Source of the DNA: Lepeophtheirus salmonis
Lineage: Eukaryota; Arthropoda; Copepoda; Siphonostomatoida; Caligidae
Reading direction: 5' to 3'
Assembly (NCBI RefSeq): GCF_016086655.4
Contig: NC_052135.2
Location: 27,494,363 to 27,558,362, forward strand
DNA length: 64,000 bases
A program made the position numbers and the translations under genes. Below the pieces are notes generated by a model, which saw nothing but the letters and a program-made list of their open reading frames with translations, was not told the DNA's origin and searched no databases. Shown here piece by piece: positions 1 through 11,409 of this stretch; the first letter of the stretch is position 1; each line of letters begins with the position of its first letter.

Positions 1-73
1 TAATAATTAAATAATTTAATTTTAGCTGAAAGGGAGGGTATTAATACTACTTATGATAAACATATGATGATAC

Positions 74-184
74 CTTGAGCGAAATTGGTCTTTGCGTCTG
101 AGAAGAGTTTTGATTAGATTTTATGTTAGTATTAGGCGAATTTCCGGACGCTTTTAAATTGTTATCATCCTCTTCTTTTTTGTT
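74..184 (-). CDS. Patronin: Patronin exon 8, linker (residues 652-688)
   Basis: GTTTAG acceptor and CAAG|GTATCA donor bound 37 codons in phase 0. The product is a polar Asn/Ser-rich linker (KKEEDDNNLKASGNSPNTN and more), without a domain. It fits downstream of exon 7 in phase and spacing (530-bp intron), but the sequence itself is not diagnostic. The remaining exons, with the CKK domain, would be left of the window. Confidence 0.6.
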
Positions 185-714
185 CTAAACAACAAAAATA
201 TGTCAAATTGTAAGAATGAGGAAGATATATTAAAATAATCACTCTATGTATAGGCCAGCTAGCTTTAAATAATACATAAGTATACACACATATTTGTCTA
301 CAACAACAACAACGATCATAATTGAAACATCATTAAAAAGAAAGAAAAAGCAAAATCTATATATTTAGGGATGTAGGTTATAGCATTACTTTACTTTCGA
401 AACATAACTCTTGAATCATAAAAATATTTAATATCAGCAAAATCTGACTGTTGTTGCTATTGCAGTTATATTTATATACAACTACTATATTAAATTATAG
501 TCTACGCATTTTGTATACAATATCTTAATGGGATATTTTTAAGGAAAATTCAAGGATCGATCATACATGATCAATATGCAAATAACTGCCATTGAATAAA
601 TTATTTTTGTTATTTCCTGACTGTCTGCCTATTTGCTAGCCAGTTCTCTTATTACATGTATAAATGATCTTGCAGAATTAAGTTATGGAAAGTGTATTAG
701 TCGTGTTAATTTAC

Positions 715-866
715 CCCTTTTACAACGGCTCTCAAAAAAGCTTCTTGCCCGACCTTTTCCCTCTGTTTAGCCATAACAGACTCCATTCTTTTCTTTTCTT
801 CCTCTATTCGTTTTCTTCGCTGTTCGAGCTTTAACCTAACACTATTCAACTGTGAGGCCATGGCTT
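715..866 (-). CDS. Patronin: Patronin exon 7, basic coiled-coil segment (residues 601-651)
   Basis: TTTCAG acceptor, GGG|GTAAAT donor, phase 1 in and 0 out. It encodes ASQLNSVRLKLEQRRKRI and then EKKRMESVMAKQREKVG, ending FLRAVVKG. This highly charged helix is the most recognisable CAMSAP/patronin signature outside the CH and CKK domains and forms the first predicted coiled coil. Confidence 0.93.
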
Positions 867-980
867 CTGAAACAAAACAAGAATAAGAGATGAGATAAAA
901 AAAACAATACTATTTATAAAAGTGACACATACATATATATGTGCACCGTTCAATCTATTAATATGGCATGTTCCTATTAC

Positions 981-1673
981 CTGGATTCCCATTTTCATTG
1001 CTACTGCTGGTGGTAATAGGTGCAGGAGTATTATTAGTACTGCTGCTTATATTTGAATCTTGAAAAGTCCGGGATCGGATGGAATCACTGCCTGGAGGAG
1101 AGTTCTTCTTTGGAAAATCTTCTTTTTCTTGCTGCATATAAGTGATGTTGATGCCACTAAATTGATCTCGTGCTTTTTGCCTTCGTAAATCTGCAAAACA
1201 CACTTTGTCACCACCTCCAGGAGATGATACAGATGAGTTTTCTCTCCTTTCCATTTCCTCTAGATTTCGATTGTCCATCATGGAATTTCTATCGTTGTTT
1301 GGTGTTTTTCTCCCAGTGTGCACTCTCATTTCTTTGTCTGGATTTCTTCCTAAGAGCTTGAGATTTTCTGAAGACCCCCCCAAATTTTCAAGGGATAATT
1401 GCGAGGCGTTATCATCAACTGAATTTCTTCTCGAACGCCTTCCGGCATATGAATGAACACGACGAACGGGCGAGTCACTAGGTCTCCCAGCAACTGGAAT
1501 GCTTTTCATTTGTTCAAATACATTAGAAGGAGAAGAGGACGTTGTTGTCGAGACGGATTCTCCAGTTTCGCCTCGCTCATCAGATTTTGTATCTGTATTT
1601 TGGTCTTCTTTATTAAAACTGGATAAAGTTATGATGGATTTGCCTCTTTGAACAATATAATCTTCATTTTTGT
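981..1673 (-). CDS. Patronin: Patronin exon 6, Ser/Asn-rich linker (residues 370-601)
   Basis: TTTTGCAG acceptor at 1674, CCAG|GTAATA donor, phase 1 to phase 1. The exon opens with EDYIVQRGKSIITLSS, matching the conserved HRGR..PTLSS motif that follows the CH domain in this family. The remainder is a disordered linker rich in Ser, Asn and charged residues, with GGGDKVCFADLRRQKA near its end; that motif also recurs in CAMSAPs (GGDK.SFA.L). Confidence 0.88.
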
Positions 1674-4600
1674 CTGCAAAATAGAAAAAGAAATGGTAAA
1701 TAAGAGCGGATTGACTTTATAATATGTATAAATGCATGATATATATTAGATACATACATAGAAAGATGGAACAAATAAAGTCAAAAGAAATACCCTTTCC
1801 ATTGAAGAAAGAAAGAAAATAACCTATGTGAGTCATCACAATAATTTCCAGAAAAATTATTTACAAGAAAATGTCGTGAGATCATTAGATCGATATCATT
1901 ACTTCTCCTTCAGTTTATTATTATTACAATTTATTATTTGTAAGTGATTGAATGTCAAAAGTTAATAATAATAATCTAAAATCTACGTATGTATTTATAA
2001 ACCTCTACCAATAATCTCAGTTATCAACACTTATATGGCAGCAATTTCTCTTTGAGATACTATCAGAGCGCAAAAAGTGCTTGTTTGTGCCAAGGAAATT
2101 TACTAAATATTTATTTTGTAAAACAAATAGGCAAGCATATTTATATATGCATATTGATACTACTCATAATCTGCGTTGAAGAGAGGAAATTGATTTAACT
2201 ACAAATAAGGCCCACTCACCACTTAAATACCCCGAAACCACTCATGAACCAAAAACCAGACACTACACACATAATCATCACGACAAAATAGTAATAGGAA
2301 ACATGTAATTATTAGTTTTAATTCAAAAATGAAAAAAAAAAAAAAATCACTTTTAAAACAAGTGAGAGAAACAGGAAAGTGTACAGTGCATGACGGTATT
2401 TTTTTGGAAAATAAAATAAATTTCTAACAACGCCCAGCAGGCCTTACGCATATCATTTCTTCCTTCATAACCTATGTAAAGATTTTTTGGATTATAAAAG
2501 TACCTTTAGGTTAGGTATAATAATATATGTAAGTTACACACAAGAAACACAGGCATAAAATACATTTTTACAGGCACAACTAGGAGACGACAAGTGGCTT
2601 CGATAAGAAGGAAGGAAGGGGATTCAAAGAAGGGGGAGGTAGCAAGCCGGTGTTTTATTTTCTTCCACTGAAAAGTAAATGTACGTTTGTATGCATGCAT
2701 ATGTAAGAAAGAAATCAATCAATGAGGATTATCATTGGATAAGATCGCCGGTAGAATTGACGTGTATTCAGTATCTGCACGAATGGGCTAACTTTTTCTC
2801 ATAAGACTTCGTTTGACTCGTACTTTCTTAATCATTAACTTGTGATGAGGAATTACTATGACTCACAAATAAACAAAAACAAAAACCTGACTCAAAAGAT
2901 CACAGACTTTAAAAAAAATTATACATAGATGTAGGTATTAATGTAGATATCATTGTAGTTGGAATCGTGGGGTTTCCATTGTAAAAGTGCATTATATCAA
3001 ATAATAATTGTTTATGCCTTATATGAATTATATAGATCTAAATGTGTATAAGTGTCCGTTCAAAATACCTTTATTCATCTGTAGTCTCCCCACCAAAAAC
3101 TTTTAATTATGTATATAATTAATAGATTAAGAAAAGCCTAGAAGTGGGAAATATAAAATCAAATGATTTTCAGGTAGTACTTGCATTATATATGTAGTTT
3201 ATAATGCAAGTACTACCTGAAAATCATTTGATTTGTACTTTGTATGTGATATGTTCCCAGTAACCACCAAAAATACAAATAATATGTAGGTAAAAAAGAA
3301 GTGATAATTTTTCTTGATATTTTAGTTTTCTTACCCCATATATTAGGTTTATATTAGACTTAAAATGCGTTAATGTTATTCGTCGTTTTCTTTATAGTCA
3401 TCGTGGGATGTATGTGTCTTGTCAAAGTATAATGTAATAATGTTAAAAAGTCTATGGTTTTTAATTGTCGAGGTTGGCTTGATTGGAGAAATATATATAT
3501 TACGTTTAGGCTAAATGATAAAAAAACATATCAAGTAATGGTGTTAGCAACATAATTATTCATTATAGTCTTGAAAAATTAATTATTTATAACTAGGTAC
3601 AAAGAATCCCTCCTACGCCCGAGAAGATACATATCTTTACTTATCATGATCACACATGACTAGGAATGAGAAAATAGCTCTAGCTCTTTAGCCGAGACTG
3701 ATAATTTTACCGTCAACATTTTTGCTATAGGTAATTTCGCCTTTTGCAGATTTTTCTGCATGACATATTTGAAGTCTTTTATATTTATATTTTAAAGGTT
3801 CAAACTTCATTTTTAGTGTTTACTGTTGTATCTCAGCTATAAATAAGAAAAAAAGTGTGTAAAAAAATGAGGAATGTTTGTAAGTACGAATGAGTAAGGA
3901 GTCACGTATCCAGAATCATGAGTCTATTTCAAAAAGATTCATTGGCTAATGGCACCTTAATAAATCATATTCATCATTTTAGTTGGTGCTTAAAGAAATG
4001 TAAGAAAGAAAGAAATGTTTTAATAGTAAAGTCTAAATTAAAAGTTCGAACCTATAACAAAAGAACATAAAAAAGTAGCAAAAAGGATTGTAGCACGTTT
4101 ACCTATACATTTATCATTGAATAAAAATACTTGCTTTCCTACCTTTTTTGTCATGAATGGAATTGTTTCTCTTAAATCCATTAGGAGACTTTATTCGATG
4201 CATATCTGAAATATTGACAAAAAAAAACGAAATTAATAAAACTCAAAAAGGGAAGGGGAAAACTAAGAAGGTGAATGTAATGTACAAAATAAGTGGCCCG
4301 TCAACACAAAAGCAACCAAAACTACTTATTCATATTGATATCTTTTATTTGAAAGGAGCCACATCAGGACCAATAGCTAAAATTCTTGAGCATCTTCACT
4401 AATCCTACAAATCTTAATAAAAAGTCTATAATAATTCAAATATGTCAATTAAATATAGGGTTGTATGTATTTATGAAGTAAAAAATTAATTGGTGGTTCC
4501 TCATTTTCTTAGCTTTTCTTTAGATTGCTTAGATTTTTTTATGTTGACGCATCACAATGTACTTCATTATTTAGGATCCAACAACAGAAACAAAAAAAAA

Positions 4601-4688
4601 AAAAAAATGTGTACGGGAAAAAACCAACATGCAGCTACAAACAAAATATAATAATACTACATATACTACATTTTAATTTCAATGGAAC
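1674..4688 (-). other. Long patronin intron
   Basis: About 3.0 kb of AT-rich sequence between exons 5 and 6. I see no further convincing patronin exon. It contains poly-A tracts near 2330 and 4590 and the perfect hairpin at 3156-3234. Open frames inside it, such as 2506-2718 minus and 4157-4402 plus, lack splice context and resemble nothing I recognise. Confidence 0.6.
3156..3234. repeat. Perfect 35-bp inverted repeat with 9-nt loop
   Basis: Left arm 3156-3190 and right arm 3200-3234 are exact reverse complements, starting AAATCAAATGATTTTC; the loop is 3191-3199 (TATGTAGTT). A transcript would form a 79-nt hairpin with no mismatch. It lies inside a patronin intron. It could be a hairpin-RNA source, a tiny foldback element, or a recent template-switch palindrome. 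A perfect stem is unlike most animal pre-miRNAs, which carry bulges. Confidence 0.9.
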
Positions 4689-4805
4689 CTGTTCTAAGAC
4701 GTGTGGGCTCATGATCAAGCGAAGGTCTTAAATCCGGTATTTGACCTTTCACCGACATATTTCCGCTTCTAAAAGAAACGGGAACTCCTTTAGATGAGCA
4801 GCATG
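4689..4805 (-). CDS. Patronin: Probable patronin exon 5 (residues 331-370)
   Basis: A TTAAAG acceptor and an ACAG|GTTCCA donor bound 117 nt. The exon takes the phase-1 end of exon 4 and returns phase 1, exactly what exon 6 needs, so it can be included or skipped without frame change. It encodes CCSSKGVPVSFRSGNMSV and a following PDLRPSLDHEP, a low-complexity linker with no strong homology cue. It may be a cassette exon. Support is phase and open frame only. Confidence 0.55.
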
Positions 4806-4905
4806 CTTTAATAAAAACATAAATAGGTTATTGTATAATTTTTGTTTCTTAAAAAATGATTTACAAAATGTAAAATATATTAGAATAGCATTTTGAGAAA
4901 TTTAC

Positions 4906-5497
4906 CTGGATCTGGTACTTCGATAACGTTATTCTTATTAATACCAGTGAGCCTCACTACACTACGGGTCTTAACTTCCAAGTTATTGAATAAGTCAGCC
5001 AGAAAGGATATGATATTTAATTTAATAGAGTCATGCATATACACGATATCTTCGATTGAGAGATGACAAATGTTAAAGTTAAGGCTCTCTTTACAAAACC
5101 GATGGACAAGTTGAATATTATAAAGGGAGTCTGCCATGGAAGGAGGCGATCCTAGAGCTATTTCCCTCCACATCAATTCGTCAGGGCAATAGTGAGCAAG
5201 TACTCCAGCGAGTCCAATACCATCAGAGAGATCCGATATTTCCTTAATCTGAGTAAAACAGGGAACATTTTTGTTTATACTATCGAGATCATTGGCGAGG
5301 TCCTCCTCCGCTTGATGTTTGAGAGCAATACAACATGCATTGACCCAATTTAGTAACGACTCTTCTTGATCATTACTAGGAGTAACATCCTTTTCGTTGC
5401 AGAGAATTCGTCTTGTAGCACTTTGGATACACTCTAAGGAAACAGCTTCTTTAATGAAAAGTGACATAACGGCTTCAGTGACAGCCATATGAGCACT
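4906..5497 (-). CDS. Patronin: Patronin exon 4 with CAMSAP calponin-homology domain (residues 134-331)
   Basis: ACAG acceptor, CCAG|GTAAAT donor, ends in phase 1. The CAMSAP-type CH domain runs from about residue 178 (SLLNWVNACC) through ISDLSDGIGLAGVLAHYCPD to about residue 305 (IISFLADLFNNLE). These are the expected landmarks: the first CH helix with LL.W.N, the DL.DG..L..L..YCP core and the final FLADLF helix. Family knowledge: this divergent CH domain belongs to the CAMSAP group rather than to tandem actin-binding CH pairs. Confidence 0.95.
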
Positions 5498-5568
5498 CTG
5501 TAAAACAAAAATGATAATAAAAATAAAAGGGTGTTGACTATATCATAAAATTATAGGATCCTTATTAC

Positions 5569-5784
5569 CATTTTGAGAGGTGTCGTTTGGATAAGTACTG
5601 TTTCCGTTAAACTGCAATCAGATGGCTCGGCGACATAGATACCCTTACGTGCAAGAGCTTGAATGATTCCCCAATGGTTCAAATTATGGAGATTAGGGTC
5701 CTGATATAAATAGGAAAGTGCCATACAGTATAGTTCAGCATTTGCCAAAGCATGAACAATATGTGGCTTGAGACGATCCAAATC
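5569..5784 (-). CDS. Patronin: Patronin exon 3 (residues 62-133)
   Basis: AACAG acceptor and ATG|GTAATA donor, 72 codons, phase 0. Starts DLDRLKPHIVHALANAELYC and continues with WGIIQALARKGIYV. The stretch LKP-x-IVHALANA-x-LYC is strongly conserved in patronins from insects to vertebrates. No stop or frame damage. Confidence 0.92.
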
Positions 5785-6518
5785 CTGTTTATTAGAAGAT
5801 AAATGAAGAAAAAAAAACAAATAAGTAGTAATACGAAGATTTTATTAGTAAAATAAAAAAGATAACCCACATTTTTTATGTTCTTAGTACAACGAATATA
5901 TATATATAAATAATGATTCATAAAAAGACATAGATATGCCATCCTTGAGGTGGAGGAGACATGAAACTAACAGCAATAACAACATCATTAATTATGATTA
6001 TGCCTCCCTTTCATTGATTTAAAAAGGTGTGTAATAAGATGAACAAATAAAGACGTCTGAGTGTACAGATGACTATCAAAAGAGAAGGACGACAACAATA
6101 TTTAAGATTTGTGGGTCTTATTGTTGAAAGAGCTATAAATTTTGATATTTCATCTAGAGCATAAGTGCAATGATGTATAATTTTGATATATAGTCATGCT
6201 TATCATGTGTCTATATCGTACCTATACCGAATTTACATACCAAATCGTAATAATTGATAATAAAGATGATACTATTAAGGAAGCGTATACTTAATTACGA
6301 TAGGAAAAGAAGAAGTAAGAGTTGAAGTCTAAATAAGCATATGTTATATGTAGTTATGAAAAATACAAAACAAAAATCTAGATTTACAACAAACGAGACA
6401 ACATCAATGATAATAATGATTTACCTCAGACAACTTATCCTTCCATACGCAATAATCAAATTAAGTAGGAAATGTAATGTATTAATCAATGTATGTATGT
6501 ACGTAAGTATCTACTTAC

Positions 6519-6614
6519 ATCATGATCACTATAAAAAGGCTCTGCTAATTCCTCTGGAGTTCTGTGATTGTAGGCTTTGGACAGTAGATATTTAATGGAT
6601 GCACGTTGTTTAGC
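6519..6614 (-). CDS. Patronin: Patronin exon 2 (residues 30-61)
   Basis: CACTAG acceptor, GATGAT|GTAAGT donor, 32 codons, phase 0 at both ends. It encodes AKQRASIKYLLSKAYNHRTP followed by a segment ending in FYSDHD. The motif AKQRAS-(I/V)-K-x-LLSKA is a hallmark of the N-terminus of CAMSAP/patronin proteins, just before the CH domain region. Confidence 0.9.
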
Positions 6615-7193
6615 CTAGTGAAATAAATAAATACATACATAAGATGTTAATCATAATCAAAGAAATAAATAAAATCAAAAAAATATTGTGTGCTGTACAA
6701 CTTATTCTTCCGTGAAATTATTACATAATGTAATGTTACATCACATTTGAAATGGAAATAATGCTGTATGTATATGCTAATTATTTCCATACTCTTAAAG
6801 ATTAATTATTAGCAGTTAGTAAACATAAACCGTATATCCATTCAGATCACTTTTTTATTCGTTTTTCTTTTAAAATAGAATGTCTATTACAGTAGTATGT
6901 GCACACCTGTTCTATTTAGAAGAGTTCAGGGGATTTTTTTAGTCTATAGGCCGACCTACTATCTATAGAATCTATATAGATTCTTAATGGGAAAAGAGAA
7001 AGTAAATTATAAGACATACTTCAAGTCTCCTGATTAACAAGCTTAATTATCATAATAATGAAGGGGGAGTGAAAGGAACCCCTTTTTCAAGAGAGAGAGA
7101 GCGAAAAAAAAACCCCCAAAAAACGACACATCTGTTCACAAATAATGGTCAAATTATTTTTTCATAAAAATAACTAATGTAAAAATGACATAC

Positions 7194-7280
7194 CTTGAGC
7201 AACTCATTATTATTTCTTTGTCTGACAGTAAAATAACCAGACTCAGGACTCATTTTATAAGATATAATTCGAGGAGACAT
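7194..7280 (-). CDS. Patronin: Patronin first coding exon in window (residues 1-29)
   Basis: Begins at ATG 7280 and ends at a CAAG|GTATGT donor (exon phase 0). Residues MSPRIISYKM then SPESGYFTVRQ. An ATG slightly upstream (near 7297) is in a frame closed by a stop after six codons, so 7280 is the first usable start. The exon is short and lineage-variable, as is usual for this end of the family; a further upstream first exon cannot be excluded. Confidence 0.65.
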
Positions 7281-8600
7281 CTCTAAGTTAACAACCATTT
7301 GTGAACATTTTCTATTTTTCCTTCAATTTAATAAAATGATGATAATTATAATCCAAAGGTGAAGAGAAGCTAAGGGTCTGATAATCCTTGTTTGATCACA
7401 GATGTTCTATATTTATTTATATGAATGTATTTCTTTCTCTCGCTATTGTAGTGCTAGTAGCTTCAAATTGTCAATAAAAGAAGAAAAGAAAAGGCACTAT
7501 GAATAGTCGGAGTAAAACCACTAGCAATCATTATTATTTTGTGCCGTCACCGATATTTTTAAAAGTTTATTAAATGAAAAAGGATTCGACAGACCAGAGT
7601 CACAGTAATAAGATAACAGAAAAAATCATACTAAAATTACTTATGTTTCAATGTTTCATACAACTAAACAAACACTTTTTTATTTTATTTTTAAATACAG
7701 TCTTACCTAAAAGACTAGTCTGCCCCCTCAATTTATTATATTCAGATAGGAAGGCCAAACATACACCAACGCATAGAAGGAGCGCTCTCATACATATAAC
7801 ATAATAATAATAATACTTGAATGAGATTCTTACAAGGAATGTTATTACTAAGTACCTTTTTTTGAAAGCATACATATTTAATTTGCCGAATGATGAACAA
7901 TTGCAGAACTGCTAATAGTTGAAAACTTTTGACATTGAAGTACCATTAGAAGTAGTTATTGTTCGAAGCTTTGTATAATATAATACTATAAAATATATAT
8001 ATATTATAATATATCAACCTACTCAAGTTCATTCCAGCTCAAAGATTTTTCTTAGCAGTTCATCCTTTTTATTTCATCATCATCATTAGTTAATTTCTAT
8101 AAAATAGACATTATTGTGATGATGATAATATGGTTGTACTTATATATTGACATTATTATTGTTATATTAACCTATTTCACAACCAATTATTTTATCCTCC
8201 TTTAAAATAAATAAATAATTAATAAAAAATCAGCTTCAAGGTAAAAATCCTCTCTTTGAAACTCTTTTAAACATTCTTCTTCTTCAAAAGCTTTTAATTA
8301 TATACTCTACTCTACTAATAAGTATTAATAAAATAGATCTTTTTTATGTAGCATTTTAACCTTCCATTGTTATTATTTTTATATGATGATAAATATCCAC
8401 TACCTTAAGAGTGTGTTTGGTTTGCAATCTCAATAGAGGCGTTATAATATGACATTATTACTACTATCATTTTGCCTACACACACAGAAGAACAGAGAAA
8501 ACCCCCACATACTACTAAATCGATATACATATATGTATAAAAGAATTTACCTACTTTTGTGTAATTAAAAAAAACTAGCATAATAATTTCTTTGTTTTAC
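7281..8600. other. AT-rich stretch between patronin and the next exon
   Basis: I see no convincing coding exon. It holds ATA/TTA-rich runs (for example 7800-8200). On the minus strand it would contain downstream introns or exons of the gene at 8601-9611 and the patronin promoter region, but nothing diagnostic is visible. Confidence 0.5.
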
Positions 8601-9611
8601 CTTCCACCAAGGAGGTATTTCAGACCCCCAATAACCGACAAGCTGACTCTTATTAATCCATAAGAGCATCCGCTTGGCCTTTTCTTCCTTCCATCGAGCT
8701 ATATCCTCAGGCATTACCTGTTGCAAAACATCCTCTCCCTCCAAAGGTAACTTTTCCTCAGAGAAAAAATTCTCCTTATAGTTTTCCATGCGGCTCAAAG
8801 GCTTAATTTGACTCGGCTTAGCAGGGTTCATTTCTGGAATTATTTTCATAATTTCTGCCCTTGAACTATCCTCCTCTTTTTCTTCGTGGCTCTCGAGTAT
8901 ACGGACAAAGCGAAGCTTCTTCTCAGTGAAATTGCTCCCACTCTTAATATTCTTCCCGCCATTTGGATAGCGCACTTCAGGAGTACTGAAGGGTCCATGA
9001 GGGCCATACACGCCTCCTGGACCGTATAACACTTCTCTATCTTCATTATTGGTCAGACTCAATTCTTTGATTTCCTCACTTATTTTATTAGAAATACCCA
9101 GCGATGGTGCAAATGAGAATTGACTGCTTCGTTCTATTAGAGGAGGAGTAAAAGGTCGATTACCATGGAACATGACTCCAGAATGAACTGATTTACAGAG
9201 CTCTTCAGGAAGAGAGGGATCATAGATTGAGGAATCACAATCCATGTTTGGATCTCGAGGCATCATAACTCTTACAGATTGAGTCCTCACAACAGGTATA
9301 TGAAGCTTCTTCTCATTTTCCTCTTGAGATTGAGAAATGAAAAGAGGAGTAGCTTCTACAGATTCAGAGTACTCATTATCTTTGACCTCAATATTAATGG
9401 GGGTGTTTAGAATTACTTCAGACTGAGTTTGATGAACGAAGGGTTTAATTATAGAAGTGATACTTTGTTTTCTGACAATGGAAGTGCTTGAATTCTTCAC
9501 GAGAGGTGCCTTTCCTTCTTTGAGAGAGAAGTTTCTATCCCCAAATATCTTTGACAGCTTTGGTCCCAGAGTTTGTCTTCCTAGCTCAACAGTACCAATA
9601 TTAATGTCCAA
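8601..9611 (-). CDS. Large coding exon of an unidentified gene
   Basis: An open stretch of 337 codons ends at TGGAAG|GTAAAA, a good donor in phase 0. There is no ATG at the upstream end: the frame stays open only to a TAA at 9650-9648, so the exon starts at an internal acceptor, perhaps AAAG|TTGGAC (as given) or CGAG|GTTTTG a little upstream. The protein is polar, with two-residue Glu runs and short conserved-looking blocks: SLPEELCKSVHSGVMFHGNR, YGPGGVYGPHGPF and a Trp-rich end LVGYWGSEIPPWWK. No domain is recognisable. It may belong with neighbouring coding sequence at 11-14 kb, but that region has its own stop. The codon use and length argue for a real exon. Confidence 0.7.
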
Positions 9612-10965
9612 CTTTTTTTTCGTTGGGCAAAACCTCGAATTTTTCTTTTAACTACATAATAATATGAACACACTTGAGAGCTATGATTATGCATGATGAT
9701 AAAGGTTACATTTTCAACTACAACTCTGGAATTTCATTTGTATGTCGTTATATGTAGACCTACTAAATACAAACATTGATAGCATAACAATTGATAATCC
9801 ACCTCAAAAAAGAGAAAGAGAAACAAGGGTGATAGAAATCATTGACTTTGATGTGTTTTAGGACCAAGTAATGACATAAATTCAGCTCTCATTTTTTTTT
9901 TACATATGTCCTTCAAACCACCACCTAAAACACCTCATACCTAAAAACATGCATATTTATTTATTTACTGACTCCCACACAGTGAAGCCCACCCCCACTT
10001 ACAGATTTTTACTCATTTATGTAGAAAGTTAGAAAACACAAATATATTAGGAAGCCCCTTTTGATGAATGAATGAATTTGAATAATAACAACGATACAAA
10101 AACATGCATCCACATCTGTAAATTGGCATGAGAGTAGCCTGAAATCTTTTCAAATAAAGAGAGTTGATTCTTCCATACATCTATCCATATAAAAAAAGAG
10201 TAGGATTTTTTTCAAATGACAAAACAAATGGCATAATACACAAAATATAGTTTTATATTATGTCAAATTTGTGTGACGTAATTCAAACACTCACCAAACA
10301 TGTACATTATACAGTACGTATTACCTACCTCGCTCCCTTCTCTTTTCAAATAAATTTGTCATTATTACCTATTAATAGTAATAACAATTACAATTAACAA
10401 AGGGAAAATCCTCATATAATCTACATATACAGAAGGGTAGCCAATGCTCTCCTACTTATTACTTAATCATTTAAATTCATTTAGTGAGCCCTGCCCAAAA
10501 TAAAGTTTTCCAATATCTTTGTAAATACCTTTATTTACATTTTTAAAGTGAATTAAAGTGAGTTAGCTGATGAGAACAGCCAATGGAAAAGAAAAAGAAA
10601 AGTATTTCTAACCAAATGATCTTCCAAGGATTTTACCTATTAATATGTATACATACATGCAGATGTGTGTAGCTAATGTAAGTAATGAAGAAAAAAGACG
10701 TAAATGAAGGTTCCTTTTATGCCATTTTAAGTATGTATATATGTATTAAAAAATGCATACATGTAATGTAAAACACATTTTTGATTCAAAAAAGATTTAT
10801 ATCAATGATCGCAACCTAATCAGATGCAGTGAAGCCTAAAAAAAAGGACAAACACTCTGTGGCGGTGGCTCTATTGATATGTACTATGATTGATTTTGAT
10901 TCACCTACCATTAATAGATAAAACTTTTGTAAAGAAAAAGTTGCAAATTTAAAAAAAAGGTCAAC
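9612..10965. other. AT-rich intergenic or intronic stretch
   Basis: About 1.35 kb without a credible open frame or known element. It includes short A-runs and tetranucleotide-like patches only. Confidence 0.5.
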
Positions 10966-11409
10966 TCAAGCGTAATCAAAGCTCATTGTGGCAACCTTAG
11001 ACTTTAATTCTCGGATCATGGTGTCTTGTGGCTTCATGGAACTGGATACAAGTGTTTTCCCTAACTGTACAGTTGGAAATTTGGATGAGTTCCCTTCACT
11101 ATTTTTGGACTCAATTAACCCAATTTCTTCTTCTTCTTCTTCTTCTTCTTCTTCTTCCTCTTCCTCTTCCTGAGCCTTTGTCTCAACTCCTTCGCCTTCA
11201 GGGGAAGGCAAAGAGGAGTCTTCAAATACCTGTCTTGAAGATGGGGGTGACATAATACCACTATCTCCCATCTCTGATTCAAGTTTCTTTATTGATTCCC
11301 CACGAAACATTTCTTCGGTTAAGGTTACAGTTTCTCCATCACGTATCAAAACGGGGAATTGGCTGATGTTACTATCATTGTTGGTTCTAGAGTTGTCAAC
11401 AAGATCCAT
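10966..11409 (-). CDS. C-terminal continuation of the long unidentified protein
   Basis: The frame starting ATG at 11409 gives 147 codons. It overlaps the end of the 933-codon frame at an A8 run (T8 at 11409-11416 on the plus strand); dropping one A makes ...AIDYSKKMDLVDNSR read through. The segment is acidic, with an uninterrupted run of 15 Glu encoded by repeated GAA/GAG (plus-strand TTC repeats at 11130-11170), and ends KSKVATMSFDYA. More likely the C-terminus of the same protein than a separate gene. The split could be an assembly or allele indel or a slippery site. Confidence 0.65.
   Translation of the reverse strand: MDLVDNSRTNNDSNISQFPVLIRDGETVTLTEEMFRGESIKKLESEMGDSGIMSPPSSRQVFEDSSLPSPEGEGVETKAQEEEEEEEEEEEEEEEIGLIESKNSEGNSSKFPTVQLGKTLVSSSMKPQDTMIRELKSKVATMSFDYA

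Larger units (their letters stand above)
74..7280 (-). other. Patronin: Patronin/CAMSAP gene, N-terminal part (gene span)
   Basis: Eight exons on the minus strand join in one open frame of 2,064 nt (688 residues): 7280-7194, 6614-6519, 5784-5569, 5497-4906, 4805-4689, 1673-981, 866-715 and 184-74. All junctions have GT and AG ends and matching phases (0,0,0,1,1,1,0). The family binds and protects non-centrosomal microtubule minus ends. Order seen: an N-terminal segment, a CAMSAP-type calponin-homology domain, a Ser/Asn-rich linker with the conserved short motif after it, then a basic charged helix. The C-terminal CKK microtubule-binding domain is not present and must lie beyond position 1. 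Introns are 71-3015 bp. No promoter is recognisable upstream of 7280, and insect homologues use several first exons, so other starts may exist. Identification is confident; exon 4805-4689 is the least certain. Confidence 0.9.

Noticed and set aside
1170..1456. Two plus-strand frames opposite patronin exon 6
   Set aside because: Antisense shadows of the confirmed minus-strand exon.
7648..7875. Minus-strand hydrophobic frame upstream of patronin
   Set aside because: AT-rich codons (Tyr/Ile/Leu runs), no splice signals matching a gene.
10988..11173. Plus-strand frame ending in a serine run
   Set aside because: Shadow of the Glu repeat of the minus-strand gene (TTC repeats).
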